Notes under the pieces: model-generated | What the model saw: the letters and a program-made list of their open reading frames with translations, nothing else | The model's database searches: none | Told to the model about the DNA's origin: nothing | In this document: in pieces, positions 1 through 6,587 of the stretch | Layout: each line of letters begins with the position of its first letter | Position numbering within the stretch: the stretch's first letter is position 1 | Assembly (NCBI GenBank): GCA_031285215.1 | Contig: JAITWQ010000239.1 | Location: 1-9,028 of the forward strand | Origin: Syntrophobacterales bacterium | GTDB lineage: Bacteria > Desulfobacterota > Syntrophia > Syntrophales > JAAYKM01 | DNA length: 9,028 nt | Direction: 5' to 3' | Program-made: the position numbers and the translations under genes

Positions 1-492
1 GTAATCCGTGCCCCAAAAGGAAGTGACCGTTCTAGAGATGTCAACTTATCGGAGCTTTGTGAATCTTTGGGAATGCCTGGCCCAGGGTTAAAGCAATTTG
101 AAATGAGATTTTGGGTGGGTGGTGAAACTGGTCATGCCATCATTGGCGCTGGTTTCTACAATTTAACGATTACAGATTTATCTACTGGTCGGTCTACATG
201 GTACAAAGTGTCGGTATACGGGATAGGTGTTAGTTTTCCTGTATTCAGAGGTAGTTCAATGCCTGTAACGTTTTTTGCAGCTGATCCTAAAACGTCAAGT
301 AGCTTTGAAGGATATGGTTATCTTGGTGGCGCTTCTCTTGAGGTGTTTGCTGGGTTTAAGTTTGGTGGTGGCATCAAAATACCTAACGGTCCCTTTATAC
401 CAGGTGAGTGGTTCACTCGATCCAGTCGGGATGTAGGTGGTTTTAACATAGGTGTATCTCACAACCTTACTTATTGGGGACGATGTGATTGA
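1..492 (+). CDS. C-terminal part of an unrecognised glycine- and aromatic-rich protein (5' end outside window)
   Basis: The reading frame is open from the first base to the TGA at 490-492, so this is the last 163 residues of a longer protein; the in-frame TTG at 67 is probably internal. I do not recognise the family. The visible part is rich in Gly, Phe, Tyr, Ser and Thr, has almost no long hydrophobic run, and alternates polar and aromatic residues (for example YNLTITDLSTGRSTWYKV, then SFEGYGYLGGASLEVFAGF), which suggests beta-strands and hairpins, perhaps a barrel or a secreted beta-rich domain. No catalytic motif is obvious. It overlaps the next gene by 8 nt, so the two are probably translated together. 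A C-terminal domain of a secreted or polymorphic effector is one possibility, but that is inference from composition and from the small membrane protein that follows. Confidence 0.72.
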   Translation, partial: VIRAPKGSDRSRDVNLSELCESLGMPGPGLKQFEMRFWVGGETGHAIIGAGFYNLTITDLSTGRSTWYKVSVYGIGVSFPVFRGSSMPVTFFAADPKTSSSFEGYGYLGGASLEVFAGFKFGGGIKIPNGPFIPGEWFTRSSRDVGGFNIGVSHNLTYWGRCD

Positions 493-721
493 GATAATCT
501 TTTTAGGCCTTCTTTCTATCTTAATTTTATGTTTGGGGATATATGTAGTAATTCACCCTGTTGTTGCTTCTGAAAGAATAAAAAGATTCTATATGAATTA
601 TCCGTTAATTAGATATGCTGGCGAGAAACAACTGACAAGTAGACCATTTCTTGTGAGACTTGTCGGGATAATCATCATAATTCTTGGTTCTTTATGCTTT
701 TTCAATGTTCTTTATGTATAG
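485..721 (+). CDS. Small protein with two membrane segments, possible immunity or accessory protein
   Basis: A 78-residue protein when started at GTG 485, which has GGGGA at 476-480 just upstream and overlaps the previous stop by 8 nt. An earlier in-frame GTG at 452 would add 11 residues and a 41-nt overlap, so the start is uncertain. Two strongly hydrophobic segments (about residues 4-23 and 56-77) flank a basic, aromatic loop of about 30 residues with the sequence SERIKRFYMNYPLIRY. The pattern Arg-Pro-Phe-Leu-Val-Arg-Leu-Val-Gly before the second helix resembles many small two-helix inner-membrane proteins of unknown role. By hand count only about 32% of bases 481-720 are G or C, against roughly 50% in sampled core genes, so the gene may have been acquired. 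Its position directly behind a beta-rich protein fits an immunity protein, but no direct evidence shows this. Confidence 0.62.
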   Translation: MIEIIFLGLLSILILCLGIYVVIHPVVASERIKRFYMNYPLIRYAGEKQLTSRPFLVRLVGIIIIILGSLCFFNVLYV

Positions 722-740
722 CAACGTCACAGACGATCGA

Positions 741-746
741 AAAGAG
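741..746 (+). promoter_or_regulatory. Ribosome binding site of coaBC
   Basis: AAAGAG at 741-746 lies 8 nt before ATG 755 and supports that start over the in-frame GTG at 746, which would overlap this site. The protein then begins MLKDKKILIGITGG, the usual short lead into the flavoprotein domain. Confidence 0.6.
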
Positions 747-754
747 TGTGCCTG

Positions 755-1954
755 ATGTTAAAAGACAAAAAAATTCTTATTGGAATAACCGGCGGCATTG
801 CCGCTTACAAAGTGTGCGAAATAATCCGGGAATGTGTGCGCAGGGACGCCATTGTCAAAGTTGTAATGACAGAACATGCAAAAGAGTTCATTACTCCCCT
901 GACAATGCAGACCTTATCGCGTAATGTTGTGTTTTCAGATATGTTTTCCCTGATAAAGGATTATGATATTGCCCATATCTCCCTGGCGGAATTTGCCGAT
1001 CTTGCCGTTCTTGTTCCGGCAACGGCTAATGTTATCGGTAAAATTGCGTCAGGTATTGCCGACGATCTCCTTACGACGGTGTTTATGGCGACGAAAGCGC
1101 CGGTTCTTATTTGTCCGGCCATGAATGTCAACATGTATTCGAACCCCGTCGTGCAACAAAATATGACAAAATTATCTGATCTGGGCTATTTATTTGTTGA
1201 CCCGGGATACGGTGAGCTTGCCTGCCAGACTACAGGTAAGGGACGGTTGGCGGAGATACCGGAGATCATGGAAGCCATGGAAACCGCTTTGACCGATAAA
1301 GACCTCTGCGGCGAACATATTTTGATTACCGCCGGGCCAACTCAGGAACCCTTTGATCCGGTGCGCTTCATTTCTAATCATTCTTCGGGTAAAATGGGAT
1401 ACGCCCTTGCAGCCATGGCTAAAAGAAGGGGCGCACAGGTAACGCTGATCAGCGGGCCTTCTTCCCTGCCCCCCCCTTCCGGGGCGGAGTTTATTCCGGT
1501 GTTAACGGCGCTGGATATGAGAGATGCTGTTATGTCCAATCTGAACAAGGCGACAGTAGTGATTAAAGCGGCGGCGGTTGCTGATTACCGGCCAATAACC
1601 GTTTCTCCTTCCAAGATCAAGAAAGGCGCTGATTCTCTGATTATGGAACTGGTGCGCAATCCTGATATTATTGCTGAAATTGGAAAGGAGAAAGGAAACC
1701 GTCTCCTTGTTGGTTTTGCCATGGAATCTGAAAATCTGATCGAAAACGCCCGGGAAAAATTAGAGAAAAAAAATATGGATATGATCGTCGCCAACGACCT
1801 AACGCAAGAAGGGGCCGGTTTTCAGACGGATACGAATATCATTAAAATCTTGTACCGTAATGGTAGATTAGAAGAACTGCCGATTATGAACAAAAAAGAT
1901 GTGGCTAATCATATTTTAGATCGCATTCGTGCCTTGAAGGCAGAAGAACATTGA
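755..1954 (+). CDS. coaBC: Bifunctional phosphopantothenoylcysteine decarboxylase / phosphopantothenate-cysteine ligase
   Basis: A 399-residue cytoplasmic fusion enzyme (E. coli Dfp is about 406) that makes 4'-phosphopantetheine for coenzyme A: CoaB joins cysteine to phosphopantothenate using CTP, and CoaC decarboxylates the product with FMN. The N-terminal CoaC half (about 1-180) shows the flavin motif GITGGIAAYK (10-19), the catalytic His74 in AHISLAEFAD, the PAMNVNMY motif with Asn124, and Cys157 in GELACQTTGKGR on the substrate flap. The CoaB half has LITAGPTQEPFDPVR (190-204), ISNHSSGKMGYALA from 206, and KAAAVADYRP followed by KIKK, the CTP-binding and dimer region. All expected active-site residues are present, so it should be active. 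The stop overlaps the next ATG by one base. It contains runs of eight C (1469-1476) and eight A (1766-1773), which are weak spots for sequencing error, but the frame is intact. Confidence 0.97.
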   Translation: MLKDKKILIGITGGIAAYKVCEIIRECVRRDAIVKVVMTEHAKEFITPLTMQTLSRNVVFSDMFSLIKDYDIAHISLAEFADLAVLVPATANVIGKIASGIADDLLTTVFMATKAPVLICPAMNVNMYSNPVVQQNMTKLSDLGYLFVDPGYGELACQTTGKGRLAEIPEIMEAMETALTDKDLCGEHILITAGPTQEPFDPVRFISNHSSGKMGYALAAMAKRRGAQVTLISGPSSLPPPSGAEFIPVLTALDMRDAVMSNLNKATVVIKAAAVADYRPITVSPSKIKKGADSLIMELVRNPDIIAEIGKEKGNRLLVGFAMESENLIENAREKLEKKNMDMIVANDLTQEGAGFQTDTNIIKILYRNGRLEELPIMNKKDVANHILDRIRALKAEEH

Positions 1955-2697
1955 TGAATAACGCCTCTGATCCGGATATTGCCAAAGAACTGCTGACGGT
2001 TATTGACTCTCTGGCCGTAACTATCGCTCAGGATAAAGAGGCGAAACGGTCTTTATCATATCTGACAGCCTCTGAACCCGGCGTAAAACGTAAAAATGCG
2101 GTAAAACCCAAAGACGCTTCCCCGGCGTTATCATTGGAAGATATCCGCCGCGACATGGAAAATTGTCAGCGCTGCCCTCTTCACGAAGGAAGAAAAAATG
2201 TGGTTTTCGGGTCCGGCAATCCGCAGGCCAGCCTTGTTTTTATCGGTGAAGCGCCGGGAGCTGATGAGGATCAACAGGGGCTGCCCTTTGTGGGGCGGGC
2301 CGGTCAGTTACTGACGAAAATTATTGAGGCCATGGGGTTCAAGCGGGAGGACGTATATATTGCCAATATTCTCAAATGCCGCCCCCCCAATAACAGGAAT
2401 CCCCGGCCTGCGGAAATTCAGGTTTGTGAACCCTTTCTTGTTCAGCAGCTAAAGGCTATTTCGCCGAAAATAATTTGCGCCTTGGGTACGTTTGCCGCGC
2501 AAACGCTCTTAAAAAGAGAGGTTCCCATCACCGTTCTAAGGGGGAAATTTTACGACTATCATGATATTGCCCTCATGCCAACCTATCACCCTGCCTATCT
2601 TCTCCGCAATCCTTCCGCCAAAAGGCAAGTCTGGGAAGATGTACAGCAGATCATGACGCGGCTGCAAACAAGGAGTGGAGAAAATGAAGCGGATTAA
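1954..2697 (+). CDS. Family 4 uracil-DNA glycosylase with an iron-sulfur cluster
   Basis: A 247-residue protein of the UDG family 4 type (once annotated as phage SPO1 DNA-polymerase-related), which removes uracil from DNA as the first step of base excision repair. The four cysteines expected to bind the [4Fe-4S] cluster are visible: Cys71 and Cys74 (CQRCPL), Cys142 (LKCRPP) and Cys158. Motif 1 is GEAPGADEDQQGLPFVGRAG (98-117), and the second motif is HPAYLLRNP from His212. Residues 1-60 before the catalytic domain are charged and low in complexity, a variable N-terminal tail common in bacterial members. ATG 1954 shares its A with the coaBC TGA; an in-frame TTG three bases earlier is less likely. 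The end overlaps nfeD by 14 nt, so translation is probably coupled on both sides. Family assignment is firm; activity in the cell is inferred. Confidence 0.94.
   Translation: MNNASDPDIAKELLTVIDSLAVTIAQDKEAKRSLSYLTASEPGVKRKNAVKPKDASPALSLEDIRRDMENCQRCPLHEGRKNVVFGSGNPQASLVFIGEAPGADEDQQGLPFVGRAGQLLTKIIEAMGFKREDVYIANILKCRPPNNRNPRPAEIQVCEPFLVQQLKAISPKIICALGTFAAQTLLKREVPITVLRGKFYDYHDIALMPTYHPAYLLRNPSAKRQVWEDVQQIMTRLQTRSGENEAD
2671..2675 (+). promoter_or_regulatory. Ribosome binding site that fixes the nfeD start
   Basis: AGGAG at 2671-2675, inside the end of the glycosylase gene, is 8 nt before ATG 2684. A GTG at 2675 is in frame but would lie within this site, so ATG 2684 is preferred. It also gives a clean signal peptide with basic residues first. 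Confidence 0.75.
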
Positions 2698-3991
2698 GAG
2701 ATATGCAAGCCTATTGAGCATTGCCTGTTGTTTGCTCTTTGGAGCATACGGTATGGCTGCTGGTTCCGAGAAAAGGCCACTGTTTGATGTGATCACCGTC
2801 AACGCAGTCATTACGCCTCCCATTGCCGAATATATCCTCCAGAGTATTCAAGATTCGGCAGCCTCTTCCGCCGATGGTTTGATCATTTTGCTGGACACTC
2901 CCGGAGGGCTTGATACGAGTATGCGGGACATCGCCAAGGGGATTCTCAATGCACCTCTTCCCGTTGCTGTATTTGTCCACCCGTCAGGGGCGCGCGCGGC
3001 GTCTGCGGGGGTTATTATTACGATTTCAGCCCACATTGCCGCCATGTCTCCGGGAACAAATATTGGCGCGGCTCACCCCGTGAAAGTGAGCGGCGGTGAA
3101 ATGGACAAAACCATGAACGAGAAGGTCGAAAATGATGCCGTTGCCTATGTAAAAAGCATTGCGAACCAGAGGGGGAGAAACGAAACCTGGGTGGCGCAGT
3201 CGGTTCTGAAAAGTGAATCCATCACGGCGGAAGAGGCGTTGAAGCTGGGAGTTATTGATATTGTCGCCACAAATATTGACGAACTTCTGCAGCAGATGGA
3301 TGGCCGCCGCGTTGTTCTTCCCAAGGGAGAAGTTACTTTAGAGACAAAAAACGCAGAGATCCGGGAAAAAGAGATGGGACTGCGCCTGAAGATTCTCTCC
3401 GTGATCAGTAATCCCAATATTGCTTATCTTCTTTTTCTGGCCGGCATTGCCGGATTATACTTTGAGTTTTCCAACCCGGGAGCTATTTTGCCGGGAGTTG
3501 TCGGGGGTATATCCCTTATTTTAGCATTCTTCGCCCTTCAAACGCTTCCCGTAAGCTATGCGGGAGTTCTTCTGATTCTCTTTGCCGTTATTTTATTCAT
3601 TGCTGAAATAAAGATAATGAGCTATGGTCTTCTGACTGTTGGAGGCGTTATTTCTCTTTTTATGGGTTCTCTTCTTCTTTTTGATTCTCCGGAACCGGCC
3701 CTGAGGGTCTCTCTTCAGGTTCTGTTACCGACAGTTATTACCCTGTCCCTCTTTTTTATTGCTGTTACCAGGCTGATTGTCAAAGCTCAGTTGAGCAAGA
3801 AACTCACGGGGAAAGAGGAACTGGATGACGCCGTAGGGGTATCTGTAACAGATATTTCTCCTGTGTCTGGTACAATTTCCGTCAAAGGAGAGTATTGGCG
3901 CGCCGTAAGCGATAAAAACATTGCGGCGAACAGATCTGTAAGGGTAAAGGGTATAGAAGGGTTAACCCTTCGTGTAGAAGAAATAAACTGA
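2684..3991 (+). CDS. nfeD: NfeD family membrane serine protease (full-length, ClpP-type domain plus OB-fold domain)
   Basis: A 435-residue protein of the long NfeD type. Residues 1-26 form a signal peptide (MKRIKRY, then a hydrophobic stretch ending AYGMAAG). Residues 34-220 form the ClpP-like protease domain facing the periplasm: DTPGGLDTSM (71-80) is the oxyanion region, Ser107 in ARAASAG is the expected nucleophile, and Lys157 in AYVKS is the expected general base, as in the Ser-Lys dyad of the archaeal homologue PH1510-N. SPGTNIGAAHPV follows the nucleophile as in that family. Five hydrophobic segments follow (about 246-262, 268-286, 293-310, 315-333, 344-366), then a C-terminal soluble domain (367-435) matching the NfeD OB-fold. 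The archaeal enzyme cuts the hydrophobic C-terminus of its partner stomatin, and a stomatin gene lies 13 nt downstream here. The substrate in this organism is inferred from that. Confidence 0.95.
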   Translation: MKRIKRYASLLSIACCLLFGAYGMAAGSEKRPLFDVITVNAVITPPIAEYILQSIQDSAASSADGLIILLDTPGGLDTSMRDIAKGILNAPLPVAVFVHPSGARAASAGVIITISAHIAAMSPGTNIGAAHPVKVSGGEMDKTMNEKVENDAVAYVKSIANQRGRNETWVAQSVLKSESITAEEALKLGVIDIVATNIDELLQQMDGRRVVLPKGEVTLETKNAEIREKEMGLRLKILSVISNPNIAYLLFLAGIAGLYFEFSNPGAILPGVVGGISLILAFFALQTLPVSYAGVLLILFAVILFIAEIKIMSYGLLTVGGVISLFMGSLLLFDSPEPALRVSLQVLLPTVITLSLFFIAVTRLIVKAQLSKKLTGKEELDDAVGVSVTDISPVSGTISVKGEYWRAVSDKNIAANRSVRVKGIEGLTLRVEEIN

Positions 3992-3993
3992 CT

Positions 3994-3999
3994 AGGAGG
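3994..3999 (+). promoter_or_regulatory. Strong ribosome binding site of the slipin gene
   Basis: A perfect AGGAGG sits 5 nt before ATG 4005 in the 13-nt gap after nfeD. It is the best Shine-Dalgarno match I saw in the window and suggests the slipin is made in larger amounts than the protease. Confidence 0.85.
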
Positions 4000-4004
4000 T
4001 TATT

Positions 4005-4772
4005 ATGTTCGATAATTTTGCTGTTGTTATTCCTATTGTTCTGGTTGTGATGTTCCTTGCCTCGGCAATCAAAGTTCTCAACGAATATGAAAGGGCTGTT
4101 GTTTTTCGCCTGGGAAAACTCATTGGAACTAAAGGCCCGGGGCTTATTATCCTTATTCCCGTGGTTGATAAGATGGTTAAGGTTGATATGCGAACCATTA
4201 CCATGGATGTTCCCGCTCAGGATGTTATTACACGGGATAATGTGTCCATCAAAGTGAATGCCGTCGTTTATTTCCGCGTTGTTGACGCCAATTCCGCCGT
4301 TGTTAAAGTGGAAAACTATCTTTACGCCACATCCCAGCTGGCGCAGACTTCTCTTCGAAGCGTCTGCGGTCAGTTTGAAATGGACGAAATTCTGGCCGAG
4401 CGGGAAAAAATTAACCTGAACATTCAGGAGATTCTGGATCGCAGCGCCGATCCCTGGGGTATAAAAGTTACTCATGTGGAATTGAAGCATATTGATCTGC
4501 CTGAAGAGATGAAACGGGCCATGGCGAAGCAGGCGGAAGCGGAGCGGGAAAGAAGGGCCAAAATTATTAACGCCGAAGGCGAATTCCAGGCAGCGCAGAA
4601 ATTAACAGATGCGGCAGCCGTTATCGCGACAGAGCCTATTTCTTTGCAATTACGCTACCTGCAAACGCTGGTTCAGATTGGCTCAACAAACAATTCTACA
4701 ACCATTTTCCCCATCCCCCTTGATCTTATAAAACCATTTATCAAGATGATGGACAAGGGCAACAACTCGTAG
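4005..4772 (+). CDS. Slipin (stomatin/prohibitin-type SPFH membrane protein)
   Basis: A 255-residue slipin, the usual length for the bacterial and archaeal family. It has one N-terminal membrane or hairpin segment (about residues 5-22) followed at once by [13 protein letters not shown] (26-38), the typical opening of the SPFH (band 7) domain, which runs to about residue 185. Next comes an Ala/Glu/Arg-rich coiled coil ([20 protein letters not shown] and the following helix), which drives oligomer formation. A hydrophobic stretch near the C-terminus ([16 protein letters not shown]) corresponds to the region cut by NfeD in the archaeal pair. Slipins form large ring assemblies in the cytoplasmic membrane and are linked to membrane organisation and protein quality control. 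The gene is almost certainly co-transcribed with nfeD. The closest experimental model is the Pyrococcus stomatin; function in this bacterium is inferred. Confidence 0.95.
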   Translation: MFDNFAVVIPIVLVVMFLASAIKVLNEYERAVVFRLGKLIGTKGPGLIILIPVVDKMVKVDMRTITMDVPAQDVITRDNVSIKVNAVVYFRVVDANSAVVKVENYLYATSQLAQTSLRSVCGQFEMDEILAEREKINLNIQEILDRSADPWGIKVTHVELKHIDLPEEMKRAMAKQAEAERERRAKIINAEGEFQAAQKLTDAAAVIATEPISLQLRYLQTLVQIGSTNNSTTIFPIPLDLIKPFIKMMDKGNNS

Positions 4773-4788
4773 GGATATTTTGACGGGG

Positions 4789-4822
4789 AAAGGAGATGTT
4801 GGTTTTTGTCATGCGCCGCTGA
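4789..4822 (+). other. Orphan Shine-Dalgarno with an eight-codon open frame ending in TGA
   Basis: AAAGGAG at 4789-4795 is directly followed by ATG TTG GTT TTT GTC ATG CGC CGC TGA (4796-4822), in the same frame as the methyltransferase-like gene that starts at 4844. The Shine-Dalgarno touches the first ATG, so spacing is poor for it, and the second ATG (4811) is 15 nt away. It may be a leader peptide, a remnant of an older start, or chance. Confidence 0.25.
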
Positions 4823-4843
4823 CATTTACCGGCAAAGAAATAT

Positions 4844-5554
4844 ATGGATCGTATCCTTTCTCCGGAAGAAATATTCTGTGACGATCTGGAAAACGTTTTA
4901 AATATGATCGCCGATCATTCGCCTTTTCCCCAAGGGAAAGGCGATGGTCCGCGCCGATCAGCCAAGCTTCATGCGGCGCGTATTCATCTCTGTGAAACCG
5001 TCTATTTCGGTCAGCTTGCTTATCAAATGCTGATGCCTTCCAAGACAGTTGAGGTCTGTTCCGGTTACGGTATTCCTTCTTTAGTTGCGGCGAAGCAGTT
5101 TGGAATTCATGTCACATGCGTTGATACCGACGAAGAGGGGCTGGCCGTGGGACGGGTTATTGCTGAAAATCTTCAGGTATCCCTTTGTCAGGTCAAGGAG
5201 GATTTGTTTTCCTATCTGCGGAGGGAATCCCTTGCGGGTATGACCCTCATGACCACTGCCGCGTTCTGCTTTGATCAGGAAAACAACCGCCCTCATGGAT
5301 CGGGAGAGAGTGATCTTGTTGACCTTGCCATTACCAATGAAATGGATCTGGCGGTACTTCCCTATCGGAGCGGTGAAACGATGAAAACGGGCATTTCTCA
5401 GGAAAAGAAACGGCTTGCCGCTTATCAGGAGCGGCTCGTGGAAGCAAATTACGATGTCAGGCTCCATTCGACGAAGCATGTTTTGCCGCAATCAGGAGCG
5501 CCCGATTGGTTTTATCTGGATATCTTAACCGCCAGGAGAAACAAAATTTCCTGA
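4844..5554 (+). CDS. Putative class I SAM-dependent methyltransferase of unknown substrate
   Basis: A 236-residue soluble protein with a Rossmann-type methyltransferase core. Residues 69-80 ([12 protein letters not shown]) correspond to motif I, the SAM-binding glycine loop, though in a looser form (C-S-G-Y-G) than the classic D-x-G-x-G. Asp94 after HVTCV fits the acidic residue at the end of strand 2 that holds the SAM ribose. Residues 1-65 form a helical N-terminal extension with a Pro/Gly/Lys-rich patch ([11 protein letters not shown]). There is no NPPY/DPPY motif, so a nucleic-acid N-methyltransferase is unlikely, and I cannot name a substrate. ATG 4844 has only a weak upstream site; the strong AAAGGAG lies 48 nt away and is separated by an in-frame TGA at 4820. 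It sits between nfeD/slipin and aat without an obvious functional link. The fold call is fairly good; activity is uncertain. Confidence 0.7.
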   Translation: MDRILSPEEIFCDDLENVLNMIADHSPFPQGKGDGPRRSAKLHAARIHLCETVYFGQLAYQMLMPSKTVEVCSGYGIPSLVAAKQFGIHVTCVDTDEEGLAVGRVIAENLQVSLCQVKEDLFSYLRRESLAGMTLMTTAAFCFDQENNRPHGSGESDLVDLAITNEMDLAVLPYRSGETMKTGISQEKKRLAAYQERLVEANYDVRLHSTKHVLPQSGAPDWFYLDILTARRNKIS

Positions 5555-5574
5555 TGAGGCAAGGTTTACCCGAA

Positions 5575-5615
5575 AGGCATGGGCCACCACGACAACGGGG
5601 TTTTTAATCATGCCT
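5575..5615 (+). repeat. Inverted repeat whose 3' arm covers the aat start codon
   Basis: AGGCATG (5575-5581) and CATGCCT (5609-5615) are perfect complements separated by 27 nt. The 3' arm contains the aat ATG (5610-5612), and the loop contains GGGG, the only plausible Shine-Dalgarno. Folding would hide the start codon. The stem is only seven pairs with a long loop, so chance is quite possible. Confidence 0.3.
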
Positions 5616-6305
5616 GTTTTTCGCCTTACAAGCCAGATTCTTTTTCCTCCCCCTCATATGGCATCCCCGGATGGTATTTTGGCTGTTGGTGGCGATCTCA
5701 CCCCTGAGCGTCTTTTGGAGGCTTACCGCCAAGGTATTTTCCCATGGTACGCCGATCCTGAACCCATTATCTGGTGGTCTCCCAATCCCCGCTGTGTTCT
5801 TTTCCCCACGGAAATAAAGGTGTCTCGTACCATGCGGCAAATTTTGCGGCAGAAACGGTTTGCCATAACCTTTGATCATAGTTTCCCGGCAGTAATTGCC
5901 TCCTGCCAGGAAAAGAGAGCCGGGCAGTCGGGAACATGGATTACGGAAGAGATGAAAGACTCTTACATCAAACTCCATGAAATGGGTTATGCCCATTCTG
6001 TAGAAGCCTGGTTCGAGGGTACACTGGCGGGGGGACTTTATGGCGTTTCCCTGGGACGGTGTTTTTTTGGAGAATCCATGTTCAGCCATGTAAGCAATGC
6101 CTCTAAGGCAGCCTTCATCACTTTAGCTGAGTCTCTCCAGGAAAGGGGATTCGGACTTATTGATTGCCAGGTTCGCTCTGATCATCTTCTGTCGTTGGGT
6201 GCTAGGGAAATCCCTCGGGAAATTTTTCTGGCCCTCCTTGAACATCTGCTGAGCTATGAAACATATCGGGGAGACTGGTGGAGAAATTTACAAGGGCAAC
6301 AGTAA
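5610..6305 (+). CDS. aat: Leucyl/phenylalanyl-tRNA--protein transferase
   Basis: A 231-residue cytoplasmic enzyme (E. coli Aat is about 234) that transfers Leu or Phe from aminoacyl-tRNA to proteins with N-terminal Lys or Arg, marking them for ClpS-ClpAP under the bacterial N-end rule. Family signatures are present in order: ILFPPP near the N-terminus, [88 protein letters not shown], and [20 protein letters not shown]. These cover the whole GNAT-like catalytic domain, so the gene looks intact. ATG 5610 has a poor Shine-Dalgarno (GGGG at 5597-5600) and lies in a small inverted repeat, so translation may be modest. In many proteobacteria aat lies near clpA/clpS or ate; none of these is in the window. 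A likely terminator begins at its stop codon. Confidence 0.97.
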   Translation: MPVFRLTSQILFPPPHMASPDGILAVGGDLTPERLLEAYRQGIFPWYADPEPIIWWSPNPRCVLFPTEIKVSRTMRQILRQKRFAITFDHSFPAVIASCQEKRAGQSGTWITEEMKDSYIKLHEMGYAHSVEAWFEGTLAGGLYGVSLGRCFFGESMFSHVSNASKAAFITLAESLQERGFGLIDCQVRSDHLLSLGAREIPREIFLALLEHLLSYETYRGDWWRNLQGQQ

Positions 6306-6332
6306 AGGCGTGTTAAAAAGCCTTTGATTTTT
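6304..6332 (+). terminator. Probable rho-independent terminator after aat
   Basis: AAAGGC (6304-6309) pairs with GCCTTT (6320-6325) across a 10-nt loop, followed by GATTTTTGATTTTTG. The stem begins within the aat stop codon. It is short, with only three G-C pairs, and the T-run is interrupted, so it may be leaky, but the position fits. Confidence 0.5.
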
Positions 6333-6519
6333 GATTTTTGTAAAACTCCCAAGAAAATTATGGTTAATTTGCGAGGCATTATACAGGAGATTAAACGTGT
6401 AACGCATTACGCACCGCATACCTTTCTTCTCTATTCCCAGGGGGCATTCCAGAAGACAATAAACTCATCTTATCGTATGTTCCCTGATATTAACAGGTTA
6501 CATGGCGGCAATCTTTGGT

Positions 6520-6547
6520 TTGAATGCGGCATAAAATATGCTATGAT
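6520..6547 (+). promoter_or_regulatory. Predicted sigma-70-type promoter of the fabD operon
   Basis: TTGAAT (6520-6525, four of six to TTGACA) and TATGAT (6542-6547, five of six to TATAAT) are separated by 16 nt. Transcription would start near 6554, giving a leader of about 34 nt before the fabD ATG that contains AGAGGAG. The upstream terminator supports a new transcription unit here. No known fatty-acid regulator site was recognised. Confidence 0.55.
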
Positions 6548-6573
6548 CTTCGGGATGTGGGAATGAAGCCTGA

Positions 6574-6580
6574 AGAGGAG
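6574..6580 (+). promoter_or_regulatory. Ribosome binding site of fabD
   Basis: AGAGGAG at 6574-6580 is 7 nt before ATG 6588, an ideal distance. Confidence 0.75.
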
Positions 6581-6587
6581 ATTTTGA

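Larger units (their letters stand above)
6306..6587. other. Non-coding gap between aat and fabD (282 bp)
   Basis: This is the longest stretch without a convincing gene. It holds the aat terminator at its left end and the fabD promoter at its right end. The middle (about 6340-6515) shows no structure I can name; a short inverted repeat, GTAA-CGCA-TTAC, is present near 6400 but is too small to call an operator. An open frame from TTG 6324 to 6566 runs through it, but it begins in the terminator, crosses the promoter, has no ribosome binding site and has a composition unlike a protein. Confidence 0.6.

Noticed and set aside
694..924. A 76-codon + strand frame across the start of coaBC
   Set aside because: It overlaps the flavin-binding part of coaBC in another frame, and its product is rich in Cys, Arg and Asn without pattern.
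1469..1476. Eight-C run in coaBC as a programmed frameshift or gene break
   Set aside because: The frame on both sides of the run encodes continuous CoaB sequence with all motifs, so no shift is needed.
3882..4490. A 202-codon open frame on the minus strand
   Set aside because: It lies opposite the end of nfeD and the first half of the slipin gene, both of which have full family motifs. Its product is Asn- and His-rich as expected from an antisense shadow.
4811..4846. TGA at 4820 read as selenocysteine, extending the methyltransferase-like gene upstream
   Set aside because: No SECIS-like hairpin is evident right after the TGA, and the codon would fall at the third position after ATG 4811, outside any functional motif.
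5604..6089. A 161-codon open frame on the minus strand
   Set aside because: It is antisense to aat, whose motifs are complete, and shows no recognisable domain.
6324..6566. An 80-codon open frame in the aat-fabD gap
   Set aside because: It starts at a TTG inside the terminator, has no ribosome binding site, runs across the predicted promoter, and its product shows no protein-like pattern.
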